This document shows positions 27,640 through 39,960 of a stretch of 64,000 nucleotides of DNA, piece by piece. The notes beneath the pieces were generated by a model. It saw nothing but the letters and a program-made list of their open reading frames with translations. It searched no databases and was not told where the DNA came from. Position 1 is the stretch's first letter, and each line of letters opens with the position of its first letter. A program made the position numbers and the translations under genes. Source of the stretch: Certhia americana (Eukaryota > Chordata > Aves > Passeriformes > Certhiidae); NCBI GenBank assembly GCA_018697195.1, contig CM031858.1, forward strand, positions 94,204,298-94,268,297. Reading direction: 5' to 3'.

Positions 27640-28445
27640 GTGAGTCACTGCCCACACAAAAGAGAGTAGGGTGGAACTGTGTAGGTCCTTGAAGAAGAAG
27701 AATGGCGCTTGAACCTCACATGCAAGGAATTTGGCATGGGTGTTGGCATCCTTTGATTTTTGGGACAGCAGCTGTTACTGAACAGACAGAAGAGGACAAG
27801 TTACAGGCTTGGAGACTGGAGATGGTTCTATTGTAACTGAGGATATAAAAGCCTGAAGAGTGGGCATCTTCTGGGGAAGAGGACAGAAGGGACAAGGAGG
27901 AGGCATGTGAGTGTATGCTGGAACGTCCTGGCAAACAATAAGCCAGTGAGCAGGGACTGAGGCTGTATTAATGGAGATGAGCCCAAATGGAAGAATTAGT
28001 CATGAAGGGCCCAAACAGGTTTGGGGAGAGAGAAGGAGGTGAAAGTGGTCCTGGAAGTAGCAGAAGTGTTGGGGACAACAGAGAAAGGGCTGGAGGGCAG
28101 GCAGACAGACAGGGAAGAGTGGGGAAAAGATGTGGCTTTTAAAGTACATCTGCAGGATGGCAGTGGCCAGGAAGGGAATGTGAACCTCAGGTGATCCAGA
28201 AGGAATCTGACAGGCAGAGGCAGTGTGTGTGGCTAGCTGCAGGTAGGAGGCGTGGTGGGGTAGAGACAGGTCGGAGAGTAGCAGTGAGGAGATTGGTGCC
28301 ACAGAAGTGGTGTGGGTGTAGTGCAGCAAAGTAGTAGATGTGGTGCTACACACACGTGCAGCAATGCGTGTGGTGGTGGTGGCATGTTGAGGTCTCTCTT
28401 GTGAGGAGTGGTGAGAGGAGAGGGTGCTGGTCTGTGCATGTGCAC
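27640..28445. other. Purine-rich, TG-ending block of unknown origin
   Basis: About 800 bases are strongly G and A biased on the plus strand (for example 27860-28130 and 28200-28290) and end in GTG-rich text. Minus-strand ORFs here (28000-28353 and 28233-28445) are Ser/Pro/His/Leu-rich translations of this bias and carry no domain. The block differs in composition from its flanks, so it may be an old repeat insertion that I cannot name. Confidence 0.35.
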
Positions 28446-29202
28446 ATACGCTTATTTTTTTAAAAGCAGTAATGAAGTCTTACTATTATTTTGTGATGCA
28501 AACAGATTGGTATTCTTGGTGTATGTAATTCATGTCTTTCTAACCAGTTGATAGATTTGTCTTGCAAGTTATAATTGTAGCGTATGGAAAAATAAGTAAA
28601 TCAGCAACAGCCTGTGCAACAGACCTTTCTTCCTTGCAGGCTTGCTTGCTTGCTATCCTGTGAGTGATAATTTCAGAGGTTTTGGTTTGTTTTGAGGTAA
28701 GTAGTTGCTCAGCATTGGAGTGTTGAGGCTATTATGAGAGTATCTAAGGGGTGTGGTTTGTTCCTTCACTTTTTTTCTGCTCTTAACTGTACCTTCCTAT
28801 ACCAAAGGCCAGCAGTGAGCTCAGGAATGGTTTTGGATATTGATGTCCACCCAGGCTCTTCTTTTTCACAGAGGATCTAACACAGAATAATTTCTGTATT
28901 TGGATAAATTTCTGTCTTGTCTTTGGAGTTCTGGAAAGTGCCTTTTACACTGTAGGTGAAATCTGGCCCAAAGGTTCCAAGTGTTTGATTGAATTGCAAG
29001 AAGAGGAGAAGTACATGTATGGAGTAGTTCTGAACAGAGTTATCGGGGTTCATCTTGTGATTCCACAGTGTCCTGACCTGCCAAATTCTGAAGCATGCTT
29101 TATTACATCGTGCCTTTATGAGAGCAAAGTTGACAGGGTTGGTAAAATGTGCTTTGAAATTGTATTTATAAGGAGTGGATGGAATGTTTGTCTCTTTTAG
29201 GT

Positions 29203-29246
29203 GATACACTGCAGTGATGTTCCAGATACACTGCAGTGATGTTCCA
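29203..29246. repeat. Perfect 22-bp tandem duplication
   Basis: Two identical 22-bp units (29203-29224 and 29225-29246), each containing ACACTGCAGTGATGTTCC. The lack of mismatches points to a recent duplication or a lineage-specific change. Confidence 0.95.
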
Positions 29247-30210
29247 CAAAGATAGTTCAGCACTTCATACCAAAATAAGCTAGACCAACAGAGAGCTGAA
29301 AGATTTGATTTCAGGTTTAGTTTCTTTTCTCCTGACTGGAAGGTTTGAAATTCAGGAAAAAGTCATCTTGTGCTTTATATTCATTTGACATACAAGACTA
29401 TTCCTTTCTTCCCTTTGTGTTTAAAGAAGTAAATGAATGAAAAGAGGAGAAAACTAGCTACTTCACTGTGCAAATCAACTGATGCTTTATGGTTATGCCA
29501 CTTTTATTGTACTGGCTATGCGTATTTGCTTTTCTGTGCTGGCAGGGACAGGCCAGTACAATATTCAGTGCATTTGAAAGTTGGATTTACCACATCTGTA
29601 ATGGAAATGGCTTTTAACGGTAACTGCAGAAAACTCTTAAGATGAACTGTTGCAGTAATGAAACAACAGCTGATACATCATCTTTAAAAAAACACTGGCA
29701 AACTTAGGAACTTTTGATCCTTCTTTTAAACTTCTAGCAGTCACCCATCTTACCACTATGTGTAAGACAAGCTCATCATCACAAATTACACTTGTGGATG
29801 GACTGATCTTCAGCGGTACCGTGTACTTTAGTGTAAAGAAGGTGAAATGAAGGTATTAGTAAGGCACTGGCTGTCCACAGACTGGCCCTCAGCACTGTCC
29901 TCTGCCAGTTTTGGAACTGGTGGTGTCACAGAGCCAAAGCTGTGTGTGATTTAAGCAACGCAGTAGGTCCTGAGTCTCAGCTGGTGTAGAGAAACCTTCA
30001 GCTTGGGTGGTGAGGGATTTTTGAAGTGCAGTATCTTCCTCTGGGCCTGGGCATACTCTGCATGCTTGACATTCAGAAACCTTGCAGAGAATGTAAAAAC
30101 TGTGATTGAAAGTTTTAATGAATTACCTGCTTAAGTTCTTAAGAAGTTTAAGAAAGCTTCCTAAAATAGAGCTTGTCCATGCTGTTTTGTGTTTTACAAG
30201 AGCTTACAGT

Positions 30211-30265
30211 AAAATACTTAATATACACACACACACACACACGTATCTAAAATACTTAATATACA
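30211..30265. repeat. (AC)n microsatellite flanked by a 17-bp direct repeat
   Basis: AAAATACTTAATATACA occurs at 30211-30227 and again at 30249-30265. The first copy runs into an (AC)n array at 30225-30242 and the second into a degenerate ACAAACACAAACACGC run. The whole 38-bp unit looks locally duplicated, with the AC array changing length in one copy. Confidence 0.85.
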
Positions 30266-30454
30266 AACACAAACACGCATGTATCTCTACACATACAGAA
30301 AAAGAAAGTAGCCCAACATCTGCAAATGAGGTTTTGCCAGCTGTGTTTTGTGAATTTTGTGTTGCTTGTCAGTGCTATCTCAGAAGGTAATGTTTAACAG
30401 AATGCTTTTATGGTTTATTGGATATGATTATTCCTCCTTGTATTTCAGGGCACA

Positions 30455-30545
30455 GTTCCTCTCCCTTTCCCCACTGCCCTTTCTGTCCCACTCCTTCTCC
30501 CCTCCCCCCAGTTTTTTTTGTTTGTTTTTTTTTTTTTTTTTTTTT
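30455..30545. repeat. Homopyrimidine tract ending in poly-T
   Basis: C/T text with few purines from about 30455 to 30510 is followed by T8, GTTTG and a T21 run (30525-30545). It could pass as a splice-acceptor polypyrimidine tract, but the AG after CCCCCC at 30510-30511 is followed by more T and no coding sequence. Confidence 0.8.
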
Positions 30546-31770
30546 CAATGCACTCTTACTGCTTTTGTTTCACTGCTTTACAATTCCTTTATAATACTGT
30601 GGAGGGGGAAGAAATAATTTGGTGGTATTACTTCAGAAATAATTTTTGTTACAGTAAGACATTAGTAGTTAATCAAAGCACAGTGCTGCAATTCTAAGTC
30701 TGGTAACAGGTTAACGCTTGGCAACACTTCTATTTATAAGGTAATGATTTTACTGTTGCAGTTTGAGCAGTAGGATATTTAGGTATAAGTGAAATTAATT
30801 TGTTACTTTGAATTTCTTAATTCTTCACACAACTTATCTTACAGCAATGGCCCATAGGAATAATATTTACTTTCCCTTGACCTGGTGAACACATGGCTGT
30901 AGCTAATAAACTTGTATGGTATTAAACATACAGCTTTTTGCATTTGAGGTCTGCTATGGACAGCACTGCAAGAGTCTATTAAAGAAAGCACTGAAGTTTG
31001 TTCCTTACTGGTGCAGTTGTTGTGACAGAGTGGAATTTGGGCACTTTAGGGCAAGGTTGCTTCGCGTAACTTTTGCTGCGGTAGGAAATCAACAATTCAA
31101 AATGTTTACCTTCAGCTATGCTCATGTTTTTCTTGCATTCAGGTCTTGATGTACACAGCACAAAGGCATTCCATTTTAGTACAGCTTCTGAATTGATACA
31201 AATTGATTTCATGGCACTGTGTGCACTTAGGGCAGCTGAGGATGTGGCTTGTGTGTAGCTTACATTGATGGGGCAAACGAAAGAGGCTGCAAGAAGGGGT
31301 GGGTCTGTGTCTGTGTGTGCAATGTGCTGCACTCCTGTGTTTTCTGCCAGCTGATGATCCAGTCCCTGGTCTTCTATACAAATAATGTAAAAATTGCGAA
31401 AAAACTAAGAATGTCCTTGTCATGACACTGCAAATGAAAATAGAACTTCTCAGTTTTTTTACTGTTGTAAGATAGAAACTGAGCTCAAAACAGAGTGTAT
31501 TGACAGAAAAATACCCTGCCCATCCAGTTTGAAATCAGCCCCCACACTGAAGATTTAAAATGGCCATGCTACAACTCTGTGTAAATTGGTCTGCAGTGGA
31601 AACCCTAACAAGATCATTAAATATAAAAGCACTATTGGATGCTGGGAAAATACTGTGCTGCCCATATATATATGCATCTCCACAGACATGCATGAATAGA
31701 CAGCATCAATGCCATCGATTTGAATAAGGAGGTAATACACAGTATTGAGGCGACTTTGCTTGTCACTGAC

Positions 31771-31792
31771 TTTTTTTTTGTTTGTTTGTTTG
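31771..31792. repeat. T9 plus (GTTT)n
   Basis: Nine T followed by three GTTT units. Simple repeat. Confidence 0.9.
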
Positions 31793-33448
31793 AAACTATC
31801 AAAACTATAAATGTTTCTTCAGGTTTTAAATCTTTGGTTTCAGGAATTATCAACCACCAAAGTAACTCCCTTGGTGGGTGTGGCCAAATAGGAAAACATT
31901 ACTGTTACACTGAAGTAAAATGGAGGGTTTTTTTGTTGTTGTTATTGGGGTTTTAAAGTTGTTTTTTCTTTTTTCTTTGGAACCTAAGTTGATACTTATT
32001 TTCAGAATTAATGATACTGTTACAGCATGTCAAAGTAAGAGCTTTTGACTTGCCAATATATTTCATTAATGACCCTAGGAAAAGAAAAATCACATCTGCG
32101 CTGGTGCAGTTCTTAGCTTTTCTAGGGCTGATCAATAATCACATTGTGCATTCATTCCTGCTAGCCCCCCACCCTGCGAGGTCAACTTTAACTGCTAGTC
32201 TTTACATTTCAGAAAAAGGACATAGACTGCCTATGCATTAGTAGTATCAGTCTCGGTGTTTCCTTTGGGTCTAATTTACTGTTACCCATCAAAAAATCAG
32301 TCAAAAATCAAATAATTTTAAAAAAAAATTTATTTATCTGTGATTTTTCAGGAGAGCTTTTCTCTTCTGCCTTGTGGTGGTGCGCTGAGAGGTCTGGGTA
32401 GAAACTGGATTCACGATGCTGAGGTTTGCTATGGTTGTGCTATTTAAATGGATCCTCTCATGATTGTATTGTAGCATCTGACAATGACAATGGGAGAACA
32501 ACAGTTTCAGGGCCTCATGTCTGGATGGTAACGCAGCTGCTGCAATAAAGTCTTGTTATGGTTGACCAGTCACATTTGGACAGTTATTTCTAATTAGAAG
32601 TTCTTATTTACGTTTCATTAGAAAATAGTTTGAAGCAAGCTGGTAGATGTTTGGGGGAAGTTAGTTCGTTTTCTCCTCCTTGCCTTGAAAGATTAATGTT
32701 GCTTTTTGTTTTGTCCTGCAGCCAGAAAAAGTAGCCTTGAAAATTTTTGCTGTAAATAAATTTGGGCGTTTTTTGTTTTTTGTTTTTTGGTTTTTTTTTT
32801 AATAAATATAATGTAATGATCTCCAGCAACTGCTGTAACATAAAGGATTATTGTGGATAGTTCTGTCAGTGTTAGACATCACCACCAGTTTTAAGTCTTG
32901 TGATGGCATTTTGTGATTTCTGCATTGTTGTGGTTTTTTCCATGAAAGTACCAGTGTTAGTGGTTCCCTTTTATTCATTTCTTCATATTAGGGGGAAACA
33001 TAGTTTGTTCATAATGGATTATTGATTGGTCTGTGAACAGCAGAAGCCCCAAGGCCTTGTCATCAATGGTACTTACTCTCCCAATAGTGAATGCATCGCT
33101 TCATGCGGCCATTCTCAACCTCAGTCTGTAGAATATAAGCCAGTAATTGTTACTCTTGTGCAGCACAGTTTTTAGGGAGAGGAACTCTTCATTGTCATTA
33201 TGGGATTTTCCCCCTCAATTTGTTCAAAGAATAGTCCCTTTGTTTCGGTAGCAAGATAAAGCTTGTCCTGGATGTTAATGATACATTTCAATTCATTGCT
33301 TAGAATACTACAGTGTAACTAGTAAAGTACATTTCTTTGTCTCTCAGAAGACAAACACGCACAGTACACTAAAACACGAAGTATGTACTGAGTGGGTGAC
33401 AGCTCTGTGTTTCTCAGCATACCCTGTAGCAGTGTGAAAACAAACTCT

Positions 33449-33470
33449 CCCCCCCCCCCCCCCCCCCCCC
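33449..33470. repeat. Poly-C tract (22 C)
   Basis: Twenty-two consecutive C, unbroken. The minus strand is G22 and could form G-quadruplex structure, and such tracts are unstable in copying and sequencing. The exact length may therefore be unreliable. Confidence 0.9.
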
Positions 33471-36400
33471 AGCCTTGCTCCTGAACTGATTTCTGAGGAC
33501 CCACAAAAAAAAATCTGGATTACAGAGGTTTTGCTGACTTCGTTTTGGGAGCGATCACCTTGTTGCAAATGCACACCTGCAGCTTTTTCTGCTTTAGTGT
33601 TTTTACCTTTATTTCATTTATTCCTTCCTCTGCTAAGGGTGCGGCATCAGTTGGGAAAGGCCTGACTCTGCTTTCCTGGCTGCCGCTTGGAAGCCTGCTG
33701 CAAAATGTCATTAGCTCATGGAAGGAGAAAGACACAAAAACACATTATGTATTTGGAGAAGCTCAAAATAATATCTCAGGGTTCAAACTTTGCAAATGGG
33801 AAGAGCTTCACCAGCTGCAGGAGAAGGCTGGTTGAAAATAATTAAACAAAAATGTTTTGCAAAATGCTGCCCAAGGATTTTAAAAGCCTGAGTGGAAAGA
33901 GATTAATAAAAATTTCTTGGGTTTTTTTCCAGAAGCTTTTTATTTTTCTTTTTCAGTCCTGTGTCAATTTTGGCAAGCTTCAACAGACTTCAGGAGGTCT
34001 GTTATCAAGATTGCTACTTCTGATAACTGAATACATTTGGAAAATTTGTCAGTCTTCTGCAGCTAGCTTGGGATTTTTGGTGAGGTTTTTACTGGGTTAG
34101 TTTGGGTTACTCTCAAAATATCCATTTAGAACTATGCTGTCTTTACCTTTGTAGGCTGCAGAATGCCAGAATTTCTTGCAAATTCAGGTACAGGCTTACT
34201 GTATAAAGATAAGCTCGTTCTTCTGTGCTCTGGGGCAGCCTGTGGTAAATAGTCTGGTGATATGGTCTATAAGAGGCATTTGTGTAGGACTGTTGTGTAA
34301 ATAAAATAAGGATGGCAGGACCGAGTCTTTCCTCAGGGTAATGGACCGATGGACCCCCGTGGGATGTGGCTGTTTAGAAGAAGCCATGTCCTCTCACAAA
34401 GTGAGGAAGAGGGCGTGCAGGTAGAGCAGGGCTGGTGTGTGTGGAGGACAGAGTCTGTAGCCCAGGGAGAGGACATGGAGGGGCAGAAAGGTCTCTGCAG
34501 TTCACGAGCTCGAAGGCTGGTGGGGCAACTGTAAAATGTTGTGTCTTTTGTCCCCTCTTTTCCTGCACGTCACTCTCGTCTGGCGTCTTTGCTCTGAATG
34601 GCAAACTTGTTTGGCTCTGAGGCAACCTGAGCCTTCTCAGATCAGCAGAGAGCCTCTCTTCAGGCTGCTGTTCTTCAAAAACACAACTTCCTGAAATTCA
34701 CCTAGATATTTACATGCTATGTCCTATCATTTCATCATCTAGAAGGAATTTCACTAAGATATTTTTCCACAAGATCATGCCTCCCTTAGGTTTTGTTGGT
34801 TTTTTTTAAAGTCCTTGTTGCTCTTGGCAGAGGAACATGGTGGAGTGATTGCAGTGTATGTTCAAACCTCTTGGAGTTTAAAAGAGCAATTATTTCTTCA
34901 GTGCATTTATCTTTCAGATGGGACTTCAAATACACCCAGACTGAAAGCAGTTTGTTTTAGAAGATACACTGTGCCATTTGAAGAGGTCTATGTAGCTTCC
35001 CAAATTTTGTTTTCTTATTACTTACTGGAGGGCTTTCCCTTGTTGCCACTATAGATCATGCAATATGATTTTAAAAATCATGTTTAATTGACAAAAAATT
35101 TAAAGAAAATAGATAGTTTGCTTGTTTTATGTTGGAACAGGAATAATTTTGTATGTTTTTCTCTGTCTGCACTGCACAGCATATTTGTATGTAAGAAATG
35201 AATTTGCAATTCTTTTTCCAATGTGGTATCTTTTGAATTCCTTTTTTCTTAATTTATCCCCACCCCCAAAAAAAAAATTTCCTGTGTTGTTTATTTGCAA
35301 TTTCTCTTTTTATTAATTGTTTTCCAAGAGGCACAGAAGGTTCTTTGGAGGCCCTGTCTTTCCCTGTGGACAGTCCTCAATACCTGGTCCTCTTCTGGAG
35401 TACGAAGGTGGGATGAAGAGAAGAGTATTACGTATTTCAGAGTGCTCCTATGTTACACAAAGTACTCTTTCCCCATACTTCTGTGCATGCTTCATTGCAA
35501 GACTAAATAAGGGTCTTGCAGAAGTTGTGAGGATAATGCAGCCATGCACCAGGGTACCTGCAGAGCTGCCAGCAGGAACAGGCTACCATGGCCTCACTGG
35601 GAAAGCCATGGATAATGATGGAAAAGATGCTGGGGCTCTGTGTTTGAGAGCAAGTCACTTTGGTCAAATGTGCTTTCACTGAAAGGAAACAGCTATCCAA
35701 GTTAGGTTTAAAAACCAGAGGAGTTTGATGCCTAAATGTTTGAAATAGTGTAGATTCTGACAAGTATTTGCTTTAAGCGCTTAGGAGAGCTTGTTTTCCC
35801 TTTGGGGGCACCAGCGGAATAAAAAGTTTGTTTGTATTTGTTCCCATGTGCGTCAAGGCAAAGAATCTAATGAGACAACAGTGCAGGAAGAAAGCTTATA
35901 ACTAAAATACTTGGTTGTGCAAAGGCATTTATTTCTCAGCACACCACCCCTCCTGGTTTTTGGTTTGGGTCTTTGTTCATGTTTGTCTTCCATCTTACTT
36001 TATATACCAAACTGGCATGTAAACAGTGATGGAAAGTATATTTCGAAGAGGCTGAAAATGCCTCATGGGTACTGGCCAGCTGCTTCTTACATGAACTGCT
36101 GATTCTTAGTTGAACAAAATAAACTGAATCTAGTTCCTATGCCCCTTAGACTATCACAGCTCCCCCAAGTGTCTGGTTGGCATTTGGCATAGACTGCAGT
36201 GCCATTAAAACACACAAAGTATCTTTAAAGCCTATATATTAATTAATGGTTTATGTTGACTGGTGTTTTCTTATGGCTTGCTTCTCTGTTGGTGACAGTC
36301 TGGCAGGAATCTTTGGGCTGGGTGTGACTGCTGTGGATTCTGTGTGATGAGCCAGTGCTGTAGGACTGCGGGCTGAGCTTGGATCAAAGCAGTGAAAGGC

Positions 36401-38539
36401 TGCTGGTAACCACCTGAAATTACTGAGAGGTGAAACACGGCAGCCTGAGGGTAGCTGGAGGTGGCTGCATTCCGTGCATGCTGATAGAGAATTATTTCAG
36501 AATACTTTAAAATATGGAAATATTTCAAACTACAATCATTTTTTATCATCACAGTCATCCAGAAAGAAACAAAGATAACTGTGGCAAAATTTTACTCCTA
36601 ATGAAAGAGTAATTGGCGTTTTTGAATTACCAGTTGATGTCTTCCATCCATTGTGCCATCTTTGATGCTTAGTAATTAATCCTGAGGTAAAAATTATTAG
36701 GACAGACAGTTGTTTTCTATTGTGTTAGGATTCTTTACAGGTATTTTTTCCCTGATTTTGTAAGTGCAGTCTTCTAAATTCTTTTTTCAGTCTGCTAAGC
36801 TTTTTTTCAAAGTTGTAATTTTATTTACTACTTTCCAATGAACCAGTTTTCCTGTTCTGCAAAGAGACCCTCTGGAAGAATTACTTCTAAGTAGCCACTC
36901 AAAGGATATGAGGAGGGAGAAGTGAGTTGTTCATATATTTTACCAAAGCCAAAGATTGACTTCTACGTACTGTGTAAAACCAGCTCAGATTGGGTGAACA
37001 CCCTTCATCCCCCTAGAATTTTGTCTGTGGAGTATCAGACTTGGAATTTTATGGAATCTTATGTGTGCTTGAATTCAAATAATTCAAGTCTAGGAATACT
37101 TTATTTAAACTTTTAAAGTCAGAGGTTGCAGTGCATTGGTCAAGATAAAGTAATAAAGATGGAAAAAAGTATTCTCAGAATATTTTTGTGAAGACGATAA
37201 CACTTCCATTAAGTATTTTAGACTAATAAAATTATTCAATAGTTTTTAAGTCTGACATTTTTCCCCTCAGGCCTAATTTAATACAGGACTATGGGGATCT
37301 CCTGTGAGTGGCTAATACCCTTCTTATAAGTAATGCTTTCTTCATAGCCTCATTTTCATAACTAAGTTTCATTAATGAAAATGCTATAAATAATTAAAGT
37401 GAAATATGTCAAGACTATGCCCAGGGAATCTGTGGCCAAGTAAACAAAGGGACTCTGAGGCTTTGGATCTACATGTGCTTGGACTGCTGCATACTGCATT
37501 CTTGTCTAAGCTTGGCTCTTAAAGCTCTTTTGAACTTTCAGACAGGAAACACTGCAGAAAGTTGAGTTAAAATGGGCCCTACATTTTAAAATAAATTAAA
37601 AAAAAAAAAAACATACAGCTAACAACTCGTTAGTCTAAAAATCAGCCTGCCAACAGAAGCCTGCTCAGTTCACTGGTGTGAACTGTAGAAAATCAAGAAT
37701 GTAGAAAACATTGTATAAAATACATGGAAAAAATTTGTTCTCAAAGCTTTATTTTTTTTTTTTTGAAATGGTGTGGAACATTTCAGAAGAAGCTGTTGCT
37801 TGCATTTAGGATAGTATACTTGAACAAGAACCTGATGTTTCTTTTTATGATTTAATGACTTTTAGGTTAAATCTTTGATTATAAGACAAAAGGGGTTCTT
37901 ACTTGGCAGTTTTAGATTGGGGATGTGATAAATAAGATGTTACTTGAAGTTGCTTCATCCACTCACGGGCAATATAAACTTGTATTTTCTGTTTGGTGTG
38001 TTTGTGCCTTTTGGTGCAGCCACAACTTCAGTGGCTGACATCCTTTATTCACCCAGCTTCTTCTAAGGCTGTCCCTCATTTTGATTTTAAATGACTAATT
38101 TCCAAGATTGGTTTCAATTATGTAGTTTGTAAACCTCCTGCTCATATGGGCTTCTGAATTTGAGATATCTGGGGGTTTTTTGAGTAATAAAAAATGCTTC
38201 ATTCAAGAAAAGAAATTGCTTTTTTTACCTCATCCCTTAAATATTATTGTCAGATCTCTGAGAAAAAAAGTAGTTTGGGTTTGATGCTGTTTGAGAACTC
38301 CTAACATGCTAAATGCATACTAGATACACAGCAAATTCTGCCCAGGAATTAGTGTCTTGTAGCAAATAAGAGGACTAGATTAAATTAAGTGTAATGAAGT
38401 TCTTCTGTAGCCTATAACTGAGATGAGCATTGCGACAGTCTTGCTTTTCGTTTAGCTCACACTGATGATGTGGTTAGACTGCTTATTTATGTGTTGAAGA
38501 GACTCAGAGGTGAACACAGTGAGAAATCTTAACATTTGC

Positions 38540-38557
38540 AGCTGTAGATCTACAGCT
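38540..38557. other. Perfect 18-bp palindrome
   Basis: AGCTGTAGATCTACAGCT equals its own reverse complement. It contains a BglII-type AGATCT centre. It could be a symmetric protein site or chance, and nothing around it suggests which. Confidence 0.85.
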
Positions 38558-39207
38558 CTTTGTTGAGTCATCGATGTCAAGTGATGGATGTGGGAATATA
38601 TGGTCTTGTTAGTGCTCTGCATATTTTTAGCTACATTTTAAGAAGCTGATGTTTTCTTAATGTGGCAATAGATCGGTTCTCTTCATTAGAGAATGCTGTG
38701 TTCTTTGATCTTAGTCATGCGGTGTTTGTAGTCCTTAATGAGGATAGGAGGGGGGGAAGATTTTGTTTCACAGTGTAGTAATTGGAAAAGAAACCGCCTG
38801 TGTGGATTTTGATCATGGCTTTTTTGCTGTATACAAGGTGCTGATGTGTTTCACCCTGCACTAAGATACTGACCCTTGCATTTATTCTTGAAAAGATACA
38901 AAAATATTTAAAATTTTATTAATCTGCTCTGTTAGAGTTGTTTCTGGTTTTGTTTGTTTGTTTATGGTTAAAATTCTGTTTCATTGAGGTGGGTGGTGGT
39001 GTCATTTCCTGTGTGTCATGTTGACATAAATCACTCAGATTTGAGGTAATTTGATAGCTACATTATCACTTTGCTTTGTTAGTTTGAGACTAAAATTTAT
39101 ACTTGGAGGGTTTTTTTAGTTCACTGTCCAGCAGGAAATAACTTTTAGTTTTCATGAGTGCTTTGTCAGACTCTGCATTTCTTGTTTGCTCTGTAATCAA
39201 AGTCCAG

Positions 39208-39344
39208 AGCGTCCTCAGCCTTTGCGCCTTTCTGTGCCTGCCACTTCAAGCGCAGCCGAGCTGTCTGAGACACAAAGTAATGCAGTTGCCAGCAGGAATA
39301 TGATACTTGCTAAAGTCTCTAGGAAAGCCTTTTATCTTTGGCAA
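39208..39344 (+). other. Candidate untranslated or alternative exon upstream of the coding exon
   Basis: A pyrimidine-containing stretch ends in CAG|AG near 39205-39209. About 137 bases later there is CAA|GTAAGT (donor at 39345), a fair consensus. The first 60 bases hold about four CpG and are GC-richer than the flanks. It sits about 410 bp before the ZNF516 coding exon. The acceptor tract is interrupted by AATCAAAG, which weakens it. A 132-codon ORF runs through this interval but continues past the donor into AT-rich sequence, so I treat the block as untranslated if it is an exon at all. A conserved regulatory element is the alternative. Confidence 0.25.
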
Positions 39345-39761
39345 GTAAGTATTTTGCATGAAATTACACATGATGGTAAAGCCACAGATTTAAAGTGTAA
39401 TAACCCCCACAAGAAATGTTTTCCTTGTTTAAGGTGTATTTTTAGCCACTTCTGCCTGGTTTTAAAGCATAAAATATTTTTAAAGTTTGTACTGCGTTCA
39501 TTCAAGACACTGATGTCAGTGTATGGAAATGAGCATTTGCTCTTTTATGGATTTTACTTATTTAGTAATTATGCTTGTCGTTGAAGTCTAGTATATCAAC
39601 AAAAAGAGAAACAACTGCCTTTTGATGCCATAGATTGTCATATGGTGCCCTTCTGAGTGCAGAGTGAGTGATGGAAGCTGTTGAATTCGAAACATGAATG
39701 AGTTTGAATATATTTAAGAATCCGTACATTTGTATGATTTTGTTCTTGTTTCAGGTGATCT

Positions 39762-39815
39762 ATGCCATCCGCTTACAGAGCACACAGAAATAAATCGGTG
39801 CTGTGGAGCAGCTGA
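39762..39815 (+). other. Upstream ORF 1 (17 codons plus stop)
   Basis: ATG at 39762, with T at -3 and C at +4, so a weak start context. Stop TGA at 39813-39815. It ends well before the main start, so ribosomes could reinitiate. A regulatory role is inferred from position only. Confidence 0.45.
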
Positions 39816-39837
39816 AAGGAGAAACGTTGCCCTGAGA

Positions 39838-39849
39838 ATGAAGCAATAA
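39838..39849 (+). other. Upstream ORF 2 (3 codons plus stop)
   Basis: ATG AAG CAA TAA, with A at -3, a better start context than uORF 1 and than the in-frame ATG at 39874. Minimal uORFs of this kind usually allow reinitiation downstream. It is in the same frame as the main CDS. Confidence 0.45.
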
Positions 39850-39960
39850 AACACCACCTCTCTGCAGAACCGTATGATTGAAAACGCGGTCCAGCCCTCC
39901 TCTGCTGCCGGACATGCTTTTGTCCTCCTGCCCCGCTTACCCACAGTTGCAGTAATACAG

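Larger units (their letters stand above)
151..39754 (+). other. ZNF516: Non-coding: presumed 5' intron(s) of ZNF516
   Basis: About 39.6 kb without a recognisable protein-coding gene on either strand. Open reading frames are short (most under 125 codons), with no family motif and no codon bias. The block ends in a pyrimidine-rich splice acceptor, with the AG at 39753-39754. Contents are AT-rich unique sequence, homopolymer T/A tracts, a few microsatellites and small tandem duplications, and several blocks with unusual CpG retention, each listed separately. No interspersed repeat family could be recognised by eye. Stretches not listed separately, such as 5200-13800, 18000-22250, 22530-27600 and 34000-38500, show nothing I can support. 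If the promoter is not at the left edge, part of this could be intergenic. Confidence 0.6.
39755..39960 (+). other. ZNF516: 5' UTR portion of the ZNF516 first coding exon
   Basis: The exon begins after a TTGTTCTTGTTTCAG acceptor (AG at 39753-39754). The 206-base leader before the expected start codon holds two closed upstream ORFs (39762-39815 and 39838-39849) and an in-frame ATG at 39874. An in-frame stop at 39847-39849 means no coding from an earlier exon can read into this frame, so translation must start inside this exon. Confidence 0.75.

Noticed and set aside
35317..35682. 121-codon plus-strand ORF with a weak acceptor before it and GTGGGA donor inside
   Set aside because: No family resemblance, and the splice signals are poor.
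39186..39584. 132-codon ORF before the coding exon as a protein-coding exon
   Set aside because: It passes through the likely donor into AT-rich intron, and the main exon has an in-frame stop at 39847 before its start codon, so it does not join the ZNF516 frame.
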